A stretch of 64,000 bases of DNA from Vicia villosa (Eukaryota; Streptophyta; Magnoliopsida; Fabales; Fabaceae): the NCBI RefSeq assembly GCF_029867415.1, contig NC_081182.1, forward strand, positions 15,250,497-15,314,496, in the 5' to 3' direction. The notes below the pieces were generated by a model. It was not told where the DNA came from. It worked only from the letters and a program-made list of their open reading frames with translations, and ran no database searches. Position numbers and translations under genes: made by a program. Positions 40,030 through 50,703 of this stretch are shown piece by piece. Within the stretch, counting starts at the first letter, position 1; every line of letters begins with the position of its first letter.

Positions 40030-40607
40030 CAGGGCGCGGCGCGCGCTGAACAGGGCGCGACGCGCGCTCTGCGAAACCCAGAAAAAAGCTTCATTTTTCT
40101 GCAAAACAGAAGAGAAGAACTTGCTTCTCCTCCCTTCTAAGGGTTCCAGCAGGCAAAAGATACAGCAAAAGATGTCTTCTACCCTAGTTTTTTTTTTCAA
40201 AATTCCTAAATCTAAAAACCTAAACTTCTAAAACTTAAACTAATGGAAATAGAAGAGAAGAGAGAACATACCTTTGATGATGATGACAATAGAGAGACGA
40301 GAATAGTGAGGAAAATGCAAGAGATTAAGAACTAGAGTGTGTGAGTTGTTTTTCTTTTCTTTGAACAAAGAGGAGAAAGGGAAGAATGGAGGCAAAACCT
40401 CCAACAACCCTAAGAACCTCTTCAGCCACGAAACCGGGTCGGGCCCAGCATGGGTAGGCCCAAACCAAATTTTTTTTTTTTTTTTTTAAAAATAAGTACA
40501 GCGCGCGACGCGCGGAGAACCGGCGCGACGCGCCCTCATTTCTGCCAGGAAGGGGTCTTAGAACTCACAAAGCGCGCGACGCGCGCACATGGGTGCGACG
40601 CGCGCTA
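40030..40607 (-). promoter_or_regulatory. GC-word clusters upstream of env-like ORF
   Basis: Words of the type GCGCGACGCGCG at 40030-40070 (two), 40500-40535 (two) and 40571-40607 (two), with TTCTGCCAGG or TCTGCGAAACCC context as in the LTR. They fall in the pol-env spacer. The same words precede the LTR TATA box, so a copied promoter element is possible (inference). Confidence 0.6.
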
Positions 40608-40786
40608 CAGCAGAAAAACTGCATTGTTTCAGCACGCCCAAAAATACCGGTAGATCGCTTCTGGCTCGACGACAACTCAAAAATCCCACCTGCATAAATA
40701 ACACAAATACAAGTGAATATATACAACTTGGGGTGCCTCCCAAGAGCGCTTTGTTTAACGTCGGTCAACTCGACGGTCAAAGGCAA

Positions 40787-43378
40787 TCAAGGATCGCCAA
40801 ACGATAAAACGCAAGTTTCACGATTAAAATCGCTTCCTCGATAAACCTTCAACCTCTGACCATTTACTACCCACTCTTGGTTTGATTTTTGGTCCTCTAT
40901 CACAATAGCCCCATGGCTTCTAACCTCTTTGACCAAAAACGGCCCGGACCATTTCGACTTCAACTTTCCCGGAAAAAGTCTTAACCGGGAATTGAAAAGT
41001 AAAACTAATTGCCCTACCTTAAAGTCCTTCATTCTAACCTTACTATCATGATAGAATTTGGTTTTTTCCTTGTAAATCGAATTAGACTTATAGGCATGCA
41101 ATCTCATCTCTTCCAACTCATTAAGTTGGATTTTTCTTCTCTCTCCACACAACTTGTGGTCAAAATTCAAAAGCTTCAAGGCCCAATATGCCTTATGTTC
41201 TAATTCTACGGGAAGGTGGCAACTTTTACCATACACCATTTGGAATGGTGTAAGACCGATCGGTGCTTTGAAAGCGGTCCGATACGCCCACAAGGTTTCA
41301 TCTAACTTCATTGACCAATCCTTCCTAGAGCTAGACACAGTTTTCTCAAGAATTCTCTTAATCTCTCTATTGGTCCTCTCAACTTGCCCATTAGTTTGTG
41401 GATGATATGGAGTAGCTACCTTGTGCTTTACTCCATATTGCTCCAACACTTTTTCAAGCGGAGCATTACAGAAATGAGATCCACCATCACTAATGATCAC
41501 TCTTGGTGAGCCAAACCGCGAAAATATATTTTTCTTCAGAAATTTAATCACGGTCTTACCGTCTGCTTTGGGTGAAGCAATCGCTTCCACCCACTTAGAC
41601 ACATAGTCCACAGCTACCAAGATGTATTCATTTGACAATGAGGAAGGGAATGGTCCAACAAAATCAATGCCCCAACAATCAAATACCTCAACTTCTACAA
41701 TACTTTGGAGGGGCATTTCCTCTCTTTTCCCTATTCCACCAGTTCGTTGACAACTGTCGCATGAGGCAACATGGTGGTAAGCATCTTTGAACAAAGTAGG
41801 CCACCAAAATCCCGATTGAAGGACTTTTGTGGCCGTACGCAAACCATTAAAATGACCACCATAAGGTGAATTGTGGCAATGCCACAAAATGCTTTTTGCC
41901 TCCTCATCCGCGACACATCTTCTCAAAAGATTGTCACTACTCAACTTAAACAAGTGAGGATCATCCCAAACATAGAAATTAGCATCGTTTAAAAACTTTT
42001 TTCTTTGATTCCAAGTTAGATCCTCCGGTATCCATCCAGATGCTTTGTGATTAGCCATATCTGCGAACCAGGGTCTAACTTCTTGTACCATGTACAGTTT
42101 TTCATCTGGGAATTCTTCCCTCACCTCTTTTTCATTGTTTGTCACCTCGGTATTCACTAACCGAGACAAATGATCCGCAATCAAATTTTCTGTACCTTTC
42201 TTATCTTTCACTTCAAGATCAAATTCTTGAAGCAAAAGAATCCACCGAATAAGCCTCTGTTTTGAATCAGGCTTGGTGAGAAGATATTTGATTGCGGCAT
42301 GATCAGTATAACACACCACTTTAGAACCAATGAGGTAAGAGCGAAACTTTTCCAATGCAAATACAATTGCGAGCAATTCTTTTTCGGTAGTGGCATAGTT
42401 AACCTGTGCCTCATTTAAAACTTTGCTCGCATAATGTATAGCATGGAATTGTTTGTTCTTCCTTTGGCCTAAGACCGCACCAACCGCATAGTCACTCGCA
42501 TCGCACATGAGTTCAAACTCAAGCGACCAATTAGGAGCGACAATTATGGGTGTGGTGGTCAAATTTGCTTTAAGTTCTAGGAAAGCTTTTAGACATGATT
42601 CATCAAAATTAAATTCCATACCTTTGTTGAGCAAATTACTCAAAGGCTTTGCAACCTTGGAAAAATCCTTGATGAATCTTCTATAGAACCCAACATGTCC
42701 CAAGAAGCTCCTTATGCCTTTCACATTCACCGGAGGGGGAAGCTTTTCAATAACTTCAATTTTTGCCGGATCGACCTCAAGCCCCTTTGAAGAAACCTTG
42801 TGGCCAAGAACAATCCCATCCGTCACCATGAAAGTGCATTTCTCCCAGTTGAGAACCAAATTTGTTTCAATGCATCTCTCCATTACCACATCAAGGTTCT
42901 TTAAGCACAAGTCAAATGACGACCCGTACACAGAAAAATCATCCATGAACACCTCAATGCTTTTCTCGATCAAATCTGAGAAGATAGCTTGCATGCACCT
43001 TTGAAATGTTGCTGGAGCATTACATAGTCCAAATGGCATTCGTCGGTATGCGAAAACGCCAAAAGGACATGTAAAAGCAGTTTTCTCGTGGTCCGCCGGA
43101 TTCACTGATATTTGATTGTATCCCGAATAACCATCCAAGAAACAATAGAAATTTCTTCCGGCTAACCTCTCTAACATTTGATCCATAAAAGGTAATGGAA
43201 AGTGATCTTTTCTTGTTGCTTGGTTCAACCTCCTATAATCAATACACATACGCCACCCGGTCACCGCTCTCGAAGGAATCAACTCGTTCTTCTCATTTCT
43301 CACAACTGTCAATCCACCCTTCTTAGGAACCACATGCACCGGGCTCACCCATTCGCTATCGGAGATGGGATAAATCAT
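40787..43378 (-). CDS. pol: Athila pol: reverse transcriptase, RNase H, integrase
   Basis: 863 codons from the first ATG, in the same frame as gag-protease and two codons after its TAG stop. Domains: RT (residues about 1-240; [21 protein letters not shown], catalytic FMDDFSVYG near 145), RNase H (about 285-400; [38 protein letters not shown]), integrase zinc finger (H..H about 500-510, CDSCQ about 541) and D,D-35-E core (GIDFVGPFP about 574, ISDGGSHF about 629, [11 protein letters not shown] about 664), then a C-terminal domain. All catalytic residues are present and no stop occurs inside. It makes cDNA and inserts it. The start shown is only the first Met; the RT domain begins upstream of it. 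Confidence 0.95.
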   Translation of the reverse strand: MIYPISDSEWVSPVHVVPKKGGLTVVRNEKNELIPSRAVTGWRMCIDYRRLNQATRKDHFPLPFMDQMLERLAGRNFYCFLDGYSGYNQISVNPADHEKTAFTCPFGVFAYRRMPFGLCNAPATFQRCMQAIFSDLIEKSIEVFMDDFSVYGSSFDLCLKNLDVVMERCIETNLVLNWEKCTFMVTDGIVLGHKVSSKGLEVDPAKIEVIEKLPPPVNVKGIRSFLGHVGFYRRFIKDFSKVAKPLSNLLNKGMEFNFDESCLKAFLELKANLTTTPIIVAPNWSLEFELMCDASDYAVGAVLGQRKNKQFHAIHYASKVLNEAQVNYATTEKELLAIVFALEKFRSYLIGSKVVCYTDHAAIKYLLTKPDSKQRLIRWILLLQEFDLEVKDKKGTENLIADHLSRLVNTEVTNNEKEVREEFPDEKLYMVQEVRPWFADMANHKASGWIPEDLTWNQRKKFLNDANFYVWDDPHLFKLSSDNLLRRCVADEEAKSILWHCHNSPYGGHFNGLRTATKVLQSGFWWPTLFKDAYHHVASCDSCQRTGGIGKREEMPLQSIVEVEVFDCWGIDFVGPFPSSLSNEYILVAVDYVSKWVEAIASPKADGKTVIKFLKKNIFSRFGSPRVIISDGGSHFCNAPLEKVLEQYGVKHKVATPYHPQTNGQVERTNREIKRILEKTVSSSRKDWSMKLDETLWAYRTAFKAPIGLTPFQMVYGKSCHLPVELEHKAYWALKLLNFDHKLCGERRKIQLNELEEMRLHAYKSNSIYKEKTKFYHDSKVRMKDFKVGQLVLLFNSRLRLFPGKLKSKWSGPFLVKEVRSHGAIVIEDQKSNQEWVVNGQRLKVYRGSDFNRETCVLSFGDP

Positions 43379-43384
43379 CCCCGC

Positions 43385-46231
43385 CTATAATAACTTCACA
43401 ACCTCTTTTCTAACAACTTCTTTCATGGTTGGATTCAATCGCCTTTGAGGTTGTGCCACGGGCCGAAAATCATCTTCTAACATAATCTTATGCATACAAT
43501 AGGCCGGACTAATACCCTTCAAGTCGGATAAAACCCATCCTATTGCTTCTTGATTCTTCGTCAACACTTCCTTCAATCGATGCTCTTCCTTGTTAGACAA
43601 ACCACTATTAATGATAACCGGCTTAGTAGAATTGTCACCGAGAAACACGTATTTCAAGTGAGACGGTAACACATTCAACTCCACCTTTTGCTCTTCAACT
43701 TTAGGTTCATCCTTCAACTCTTCAATTTGAGTTTCAAATGGATTCATCTCCTCACAAGCCTCTAAATTTCTCAAGCAATCTTCGATTTCCTTCTCTTGAT
43801 CTTTGGTGAGAACTTCGAGAGCTTCCATTAAAGTCTTCTCAAGAGGATTTGACAAGTGCATTTGATTCTCCACTTTCATAATAGCTCTTTCGGTAGCATC
43901 GATTCTAAAACAATCATCCTCATCATTAGGATGCTTGATGGTTTCAAAGAGATCAAGACATAATTCTTCATCTTGGTACCTTAATTTCATTAAGCCATCA
44001 TCAATATCTATCATCATTCGGGCCGTCTTCATAAAAGGCCTTCCTAAGATCAATGGAATCTCAGGATCTTCTTCCATGTCTATGACAATAAAATCAACAG
44101 GATACCAAAATTTGTCAACCTTGACAAGCAAGTCTTCTGCAACTCCATGAGGATGAGCTGTGGATTTATCTGCTAATGATAACGTCATTCTTGTCGGCTT
44201 CAAATCGTTGATTCCTAATCTTCTCACCATAGACAATGGGATCAAATTAATGCTAGAACCGGTATCTACCAAACCTTTGCCTATGTGAACATTTCCAATA
44301 GACACCGGTAAGGTTACCCGCCCAGGATCATTCGATTTTATCGGAGTAGTGCGTTGAATTAACGCATTACAACAAGAGCTCACCGTTACTACCTCCGGAT
44401 CCAAGAATCTTCTCTTCTTAGTGATGATGTCTTTGATGAATTTTGCATACATCGGCATTTGCTCTAATGCCTCGGAAAAAGGAACATTAATTTGCAACTT
44501 GCTAAAAATATCCAAGAACCGAGCATAGTGCTTTGCATCTTCTTTCTTTGACGGACCGGGAGGGTAAGGTAATTTCTTCACTTGAATAGAATCTTCCACC
44601 TTCTTCTTTCCCTTTTCACTCACACTCAATTTTTTTCTCTCTTTTTCTACAACTTTCTCAAGAGTTTCTTTTTCCACTAATTCTTTCTCTTTCTCATTTT
44701 CAACTAAATCACCCTCAACATTTTTTTCTACTTCAATCACCCTATCTTTTTCACTCTCAACAATTTCCTCCTCAACTATCTCTCCTACTCCCATATCAAT
44801 ATTTCTACCGCTACGAGTTAGAATTGACTTACAATGCTCACGAGAATTTTCTTGTGTAGTAGCCGGAAAAGGACCTTTGTTTTGATCGGCAAGTTGCTTT
44901 GACAATTGCCCGACTTGAGTTTCAAGGTTCTTTATTGCGGCATCCGTACTCTTTTGGCTTGCAATTTGCAATTGCATGAATTGGCTAAGAGTGTCCTCGA
45001 TTGAAAGCTTTGTTTGTTGAGGTTGTTGATTGTAACCGCCTTGATAAGGATTTTGACGATTCGATGGGCCCGCTTCCGGTCTCCATCCTTGTTGATAACC
45101 TTGATTACCTCTTTGTTGGTAACCTTGGTTATTGTTGTAAGGTTGTTGTTGTTGTCTCCCACCATATCCTTGATTAGGATTAGACACATAATTCACCTCT
45201 TCACCCGGTGGAGGACAAAAACCTGTTTGATGGTCACCCCTACACAATTCACAACACATCACATGTTGATTTTTAGAAGGGCTCCCATTTATCTCTTTGA
45301 TTTGTTGAGTGAGCAATTCTACTTGTTGTGTCAATAACTTGTTTTGAGCAAGTATTGCATCACTAGTATTCAATTCAAGAACTCCCGGTTTTCTTTGCAA
45401 TGCACTACGGTTGTGTTGCCCTTGATGATCATTCAAAGCCATTCTATCAATGATAGCAATCGCTTCTGCAGCAGTTTTTGACATCAACGAACCACCCGCG
45501 GTAGCATCTAAAAGAGTTTTTGGTTGAGGTTGGAGTCCATTTCTAAAGATATGGATTTGAGACAATTCATCAAACCCATGACCTTTGCACTTTCTAACCA
45601 TGGACTTGAACCTCTCCCATGCTTCATTGAGAGATTCATTCGAACCTTGAGAGAACACCGCAATAGAAGTTTTCGCTTCCATGAACCTATTGTGAGGAAA
45701 GAACCGATCCAAGAACTTCTCTTCTAACTCGTTCCAATTTGTCATGACATTATTTGGTTGATCAAGGTACCATTCCTTAGCTTTTCCAATTAAGGAATGA
45801 GGAAAAAGTCTCCTGAACACCTGTTCTTCTTGGTCTTCCGGAGCACCAATTGTTCCGGCGATCTCGTAGAACTTAGTTAGATGCGTAAATGGATCCTCGT
45901 GATCTGCCCCTGTGAACGGATTTTGGTATAATAATTGAAGTAACCCCGTCTTCATCTCGGAGTTTCTTCCATTGGCCTGATCACGAGCAAATTGTGCATT
46001 GAGTCGAGGGCTATTAACACAAGGCCCTCGAGCTGGAACATTATGGATCTCTCCTGCCATTTCTTCCTCAACTAAGTTTTCAACCGGAGTTGAAGAAGAA
46101 GATGCCTCTTGTTGTTGTCTTCTTTCCCTAGCTAGTTGTCTCCTCCTACGAGTTTTGCTATTCTCTCTACGAGCAGTCCTCTCAATCTCAGGATCAAAAA
46201 GGAGTTGATCTGCAGGTACACGTCCTCGCAT
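43385..46231 (-). CDS. gag: Athila gag-protease
   Basis: 948 codons. The leader after the PBS is about 129 nt. Order: a basic N-terminus (ENSKTRRRRQLARERRQQQ), the retrotransposon Gag capsid region (about 95-260; EDPFTHLTKFYEIAGTIG, AKEWYLDQP), a CCHC-like knuckle CELCRGDHQTGFC (about 324-336), Gln/Asn/Gly-rich linker, Lys/Glu-rich coiled segment (about 470-560), and aspartic protease with LVDTGSSINLIPLS (about 653-668) and ILGRPFM. It ends EVVKLL at TAG 43385-43387, inside the conserved lead-in to RT, which continues in frame as [15 protein letters not shown]. Athila gag-pol is usually one frame, so this stop is either a nonsense mutation or a read-through point. Confidence 0.93.
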   Translation of the reverse strand: MRGRVPADQLLFDPEIERTARRENSKTRRRRQLARERRQQQEASSSSTPVENLVEEEMAGEIHNVPARGPCVNSPRLNAQFARDQANGRNSEMKTGLLQLLYQNPFTGADHEDPFTHLTKFYEIAGTIGAPEDQEEQVFRRLFPHSLIGKAKEWYLDQPNNVMTNWNELEEKFLDRFFPHNRFMEAKTSIAVFSQGSNESLNEAWERFKSMVRKCKGHGFDELSQIHIFRNGLQPQPKTLLDATAGGSLMSKTAAEAIAIIDRMALNDHQGQHNRSALQRKPGVLELNTSDAILAQNKLLTQQVELLTQQIKEINGSPSKNQHVMCCELCRGDHQTGFCPPPGEEVNYVSNPNQGYGGRQQQQPYNNNQGYQQRGNQGYQQGWRPEAGPSNRQNPYQGGYNQQPQQTKLSIEDTLSQFMQLQIASQKSTDAAIKNLETQVGQLSKQLADQNKGPFPATTQENSREHCKSILTRSGRNIDMGVGEIVEEEIVESEKDRVIEVEKNVEGDLVENEKEKELVEKETLEKVVEKERKKLSVSEKGKKKVEDSIQVKKLPYPPGPSKKEDAKHYARFLDIFSKLQINVPFSEALEQMPMYAKFIKDIITKKRRFLDPEVVTVSSCCNALIQRTTPIKSNDPGRVTLPVSIGNVHIGKGLVDTGSSINLIPLSMVRRLGINDLKPTRMTLSLADKSTAHPHGVAEDLLVKVDKFWYPVDFIVIDMEEDPEIPLILGRPFMKTARMMIDIDDGLMKLRYQDEELCLDLFETIKHPNDEDDCFRIDATERAIMKVENQMHLSNPLEKTLMEALEVLTKDQEKEIEDCLRNLEACEEMNPFETQIEELKDEPKVEEQKVELNVLPSHLKYVFLGDNSTKPVIINSGLSNKEEHRLKEVLTKNQEAIGWVLSDLKGISPAYCMHKIMLEDDFRPVAQPQRRLNPTMKEVVRKEVVKLL

Positions 46232-46360
46232 AAACTGTTATCTGAAAAACTAACCAAGCAAATTAACAAACACAAGGAAAATAAATTTAGAAACAAGATA
46301 TTAATTATAAGACTCAATTCAAAACAAACTATTGCAATGCTTGCAATATCTAAACAACAA

Positions 46361-46378
46361 TCCCCGGCAACGGCGCCA
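46361..46378 (-). promoter_or_regulatory. Primer-binding site, tRNA-Asp
   Basis: On the minus strand TGGCGCCGTTGCCGGGGA lies three bases after the 5' LTR. It is complementary to the 3' end of plant tRNA-Asp(GUC), the primer used by Athila/Tat elements. Confidence 0.93.
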
Positions 46379-46381
46379 TTT

Positions 46382-47584
46382 TGTTGAAAGAGTATTGTGG
46401 TGTACTTTTCGTTTATATCGTATCCACAGGGATTATTGCGATATCACCGCCGTTCTATAGCCTATTTTGTCTTGAGTTAATGTTACTTTAGTTTTAGGTT
46501 TGCAAAAGGTCATTCAATTCTTTTAGTAGCAAAGAGTAAATTAATGAAAGTTCTAAGTTAAAGAAAATGTATCAAGATTCGATTTCATCGACCTAAATTT
46601 GTATGTCTCCTTATAAATATACGTATATGAACATAGTAACGATCAACATAATTACGTATCGACGCCTATATCGTCCGTGTCCGCAACGATATAGTTAGAT
46701 TTACCGTATTGTTTAACCGACGATTTCTCCACCGTTTAAACAATACAAATAACGTTTTAAAACCGATACTAAGTAAACATCGAACGCTAAATCCATGTCT
46801 GCAATTTATAGTTTGATAGATGATAAAGTTAGATCTAGATACAAATATTGATGTCTCAAACACTTATACCAAAGAAAAAGCTTTAATAAACAAACTAAAC
46901 CATCTATATTGATCATCACTTGTTCATACACATATATTCACAAGAAAAACCTACAAAAGGCTAGGAAGATTACATCTTATCTTGATACAAAAGAGATTTA
47001 GCTATCCATGAGAATGGTAGCTTGCTCAAGAAGTAAAGGATGAAGATCAACAAGCATCAAAGGCGATTAATCGACGATCAAAGCTTCCAATCTTCAATTC
47101 TTAGTTCGCTACAGTGCACAAGTGTTCTTTAGCTCTCAAGATCAACCCCCACCAACACAAAATATCTGAAAACCCCTTTATATAGCATTTCTGAATTCTG
47201 TCCAGGGCGCGTCGCGCCCTCCAGCGCGCTACGCGCCATTACACTTAAAATTATAAACCGCCCATGCGCGCGACGCGCGCAACTCTCTGTCTGGAAGCTC
47301 CAAAATATCTTGCCCAGGGCGCGACGCGCCCACATCCCAGCGCGACGCGCGCATACTTCTGCCAGTGAATCTCTTGTCAAGATCAAGACAAGCTCCAAAC
47401 ATCCCAAAATTGGCCAAATCCTACACAATCATAACTAAAACACATATTAACATAAAATGAAAGCTTAATATTATAAACTATAAATAATTATCTAAAACTT
47501 CAGGGAATTGTACGAATATCCGATAAAAACGGTCGAAAGGTGCCATTAATTAAACTAAATATAAACACAATTTGGCACCTAACA
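46382..47584 (-). repeat. Athila 5' LTR with TATA box
   Basis: The sense strand starts at 47584. GC words lie at 47205-47355, followed about 20 nt later by CTATATAAAGGGG (TATA at 47185-47178). Transcription would start in the 47140-47160 area. Confidence 0.92.
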
Positions 47585-47589
47585 TCTAC

Positions 47590-50030
47590 TGAATATGCAG
47601 ATCTGGTTAGTATGATGGAAACAGTAGGCTTAACTGAACATGAGACTCGAGGGGATCATTTCACATGGTCTAATAAACAGGCTAATGGAATGATATATTC
47701 CAGGATTGATAGGGCTATCTGCAACACAACATGGTACCAACAATATCCTCAAAGTGAAATTGAAGTAATGCAGCCTCACATCTCTGATCATGCCCCTTTG
47801 AAGATTCATATTGATAATACAGCACCAGTGTCTAAAACTCCATATGGCTTTAAGTTCTTGAACTGTATTACTGAAAGAAGTGACTACTTGCAGATGATTC
47901 ACAACAGTTGGAAGCAACTTGAGAAGGGCATGCTTATGTACATCCTCTGGAGGAAACTTATGAGGCTCCAAGCCACAATGAGGAACTACACTAAAAGAGA
48001 AATAGAGGGAGTTAGGAAAATCCAGGATAGCAGAGACAAGCTTGAAAAAGCTCAACAAATGCTTGAGGGGGATAGATTCAATCAGGATCTGATTACACAA
48101 GTAAAGGACTGGACTGAAAAAGTCATACAAAACACAGAGTTGGAGGAAAAGATTCTCAATTAAAAGGCAAAGGTGGATTGGCTGCAATTGGGAGACTCAA
48201 ACAATGCCTACTTCCATGCAATAATCAGAGGGAAGAATAAACAAACTGGGCTATACAAATTGGAGAACCAACATGGCAAAACTCTAGTGGAGATCCAAGA
48301 CATTGAAGCTGAAGTAATCAACTTTTATCAGGGCCTGGTAGGAGAAGTAGCTCAGAATCTCAGACACATTGATGTGGAAGTCCTCAGAGATGGGAAACAA
48401 CTCACTTGGGAGCAACAAAACTTACTAATTCAACAAGTCACTGAAAAAGAGATAAAGGATGCCTTGTAGGGAATTGGAAACAACAAAGCCCTTGATGTAG
48501 ATGGGTTTAATGCAAAGTTTTTCAAGGCCAGTTGGACTGTTATTAAGCAGGATGTAGTGAAGGTTGTCATGGATTTCTTTGACAACAACAGGATGTATGC
48601 AACTGTAAACTATACTCTAGTGACTTTAATTCCTAAGTCATCCAATGCTAAAACCATGAAGGATATTAGACCAATAGCTTGTTGCACCACCATTTATAAG
48701 ATCATATCAAAAATCCTAACAACAAGACTTAGTAGAGTTATAGCTGATATTGTAGATGATACACAAGCTGCTTTTGTTCCAGGCAGAGTGATTCATGATA
48801 ATATCATCATAGCACATGGGCTGCTGAGAGGATACAATTGCAAGCATATATCTCCAAGATGTGCCATTCATATGGACCTCCAGAAGGCCTATGATACAGT
48901 TGAATGGCGAGCACTTGAGGGCATTTTGAGAGAGATGAGTTTCCCATCTAGATTTATTGACTGGATTATGCTATGTATCTCCACTGTTTCCTATAAATAT
49001 GTTGTGCAGGGGCATAGAAGTGCTATTGTGAAAGCCAAGAGAGGAATTAGGCAAGGTGGCCCAATATCACCTCTCTTGTTTGTTCTGATAATGGAGTACT
49101 TACATAGAAGCTTGAAGAAAGTGCATAGGCAGCCAAAGTTCAGATATCATCCCAAGTGTGCAAAGATGAAACTTATTGATATAACATTTACTGATGACCT
49201 GATTCTGTTTAGCATAGGTGATGCCAATTCTGTGCAAGCTATTATGACAGAATTTCATAACTTTTCTGATGCAACAGGGCTCAAAGTGAACCCTCAAAAG
49301 TGAAAACTTTATTTTGGAGGGACCATGGAGCATGACCAACAACAAATCTGTGCTGCTACTGGTTTTGAAGTAGATGTTCTCCCCTTTAAATATTTAGGAG
49401 TGCCTCTCTCGAACAGAAGACTTACCATTATGCAGTGCCAACCTCTTATAGCAAAAATTGTTCAAAGGATCCAGCATTGGACTTCAAAACTTTTGAGCTA
49501 TGCAAGCAGGTGCCAGCTTATAAGGAGTGTTCTGTTCTCAATCTCTGCCTATTGGATGCAGGTGTTTCCTTTGCCCAAGAAGATCATTCATCACATTGAA
49601 GGAATGTGCAGAAATTTCCTTTGGAGTGGTAAAGAGGAGAGAAGCTACAAGGCCCCTGTAGCTTGGGATAGCATTTACACTCCAAGAAATGCTGGAGGCC
49701 TGAACATAACTGACTTATGTAATTGGAATGCAGCTACAATTGCAAAGCTTCTTTGGAATATCCAGTCAAAAGCTGACAAGTTATGGGTGCGGTGGCTGAA
49801 TGCATATTACCTAAAGAATCAAGATATTATGTAGCGGCAACACCCTCACAATTGCTCATGGATGCTAAAGAGAATCCTTAAAGTGAGGGAGCAAGTGCAA
49901 CACACACAGTATTGGCAAATTGCTACTGCACAGAGGGATAGATTTAGTACATAAAAAATGTACAAAGATTTGAGAGGAGGATTAGACCAATTGAATTGGA
50001 GGAAGGTGTTCTTCACCAACTATGCAAGAC
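47590..50030 (+). pseudogene. LINE ORF2, endonuclease C-terminus and reverse transcriptase
   Basis: After the Athila TSD the endonuclease resumes (EYADLVSMMETVGL, HFTWSNKQ, YSRIDRAICN, ISDHAPLKIHI). RT follows: DIRPIACCTTIYKIISK, AFVPGRVIHDNIII, HMDLQKAYDTVEW, GIRQGGPISPLLF, and the catalytic box as FTDD instead of the usual FADD. All pieces are in one frame, broken only by point stops at 48161, 48467, 49301, 49832 and about 49952. This is an L1-type plant LINE that decayed by substitution before or after the nested insertions. Confidence 0.9.
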
Positions 50031-50033
50031 CTA

Positions 50034-50347
50034 GGTTATGTTTGAATACAATAAAAAGAACGGAGCGGAATGGAACGGAGCGGGATGGAACAGAGTGGAA
50101 CGGAGCGGAATGGAATAAATATGCCATTCCATTGTTTGGATAATTCATGATGGAATAGAGCAATTTTGTCATTCCGCCCAAATCGGAGGGTACAAAAAAT
50201 GATGGAAAGTGATCGAATAGGATGGAATGCATTCCATCCGATACCGCTCCATTCCATCTGTTTTTAATCAATCCAAACGATGGAACATAACTTTATTCCA
50301 TTCCATTCTGCTCCATTCCATCCTATTCCATCAATCCAAACATACCC
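50034..50347. mobile_element. Tourist-like (PIF/Harbinger) MITE inside the LINE
   Basis: 314 bp. The left end GGTTATGTTTGAATAC and inverted right end GGGTATGTTTGGATTG are TIRs. The body is rich in GGAATGG/CCATTCC units that make it largely palindromic. Flanking 3-bp duplication CTA (50031-50033, 50348-50350). Removing it with one CTA restores the LINE codons for ARPRAVFIMW. A 3-bp TSD and G-rich TGTTTGG ends fit PIF/Harbinger. Confidence 0.88.
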
Positions 50348-50350
50348 CTA

Positions 50351-50698
50351 GAGCAGTGTTTATAATGTGGCTCACTTTCAAGGGGAGGCTCCAAACCAAG
50401 GATCAATTGCTCAGGTATGGCATAAATGTTGAACCTAAGTGTGTGTTCTGCCCTGCTGATGAAATAATGGACCACCTTTTGTTTGAGTGCAGCATAACTA
50501 AAGGAATATGGAAGTGTATTCTGGTATGGATTGGTTATATTAGGGACCCTGCAAACTGGATGATTGAAAGAGATTGGATTATAGCCGAAGTGAAAAAGAA
50601 AGGGTGGAGGAGAGACATCCTAAAAACCGCTGTTGTTGAAACTGTCTATGCCGTATGGAGGATGCGTAATGATGTGATCTTCAATCAACATACCTTGG
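50351..50698 (+). pseudogene. LINE ORF2, zf-RVT region
   Basis: Continues the LINE after the MITE: VFIMWLTFKGRLQTKDQLL, then the zinc-binding CVFCPADEIMDHLLFEC (C-x2-C-x7-H-x4-C), the reverse-transcriptase zinc-binding domain of plant LINEs, then WRMRNDVIFNQ. Interrupted at 50703 by the 4.6-kb element. Confidence 0.88.
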
Positions 50699-50703
50699 AT
50701 GAT

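Larger units (their letters stand above)
35895..47584 (-). mobile_element. Athila-lineage Ty3 LTR retrotransposon, nearly intact
   Basis: 11,690 bp on the minus strand. LTRs of 1203 bp each (46382-47584 is 5', 35895-37097 is 3') begin TGTTAGGTGCC and end TTCAACA on the sense strand. By eye they differ at one base (36512 C versus 46999 A). Perfect 5-bp TSD TCTAC (35890-35894, 47585-47589). Order on the sense strand: LTR, tRNA-Asp PBS, gag-protease, one TAG, RT-RNase H-integrase, GC-word spacer, env-like ORF, about 1.6 kb non-coding, PPT, LTR. The PBS type, the [11 protein letters not shown] box and a third ORF after integrase place it in the Athila lineage (the pea Cyclops group is the legume example). 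Insertion is very recent. Confidence 0.95.
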
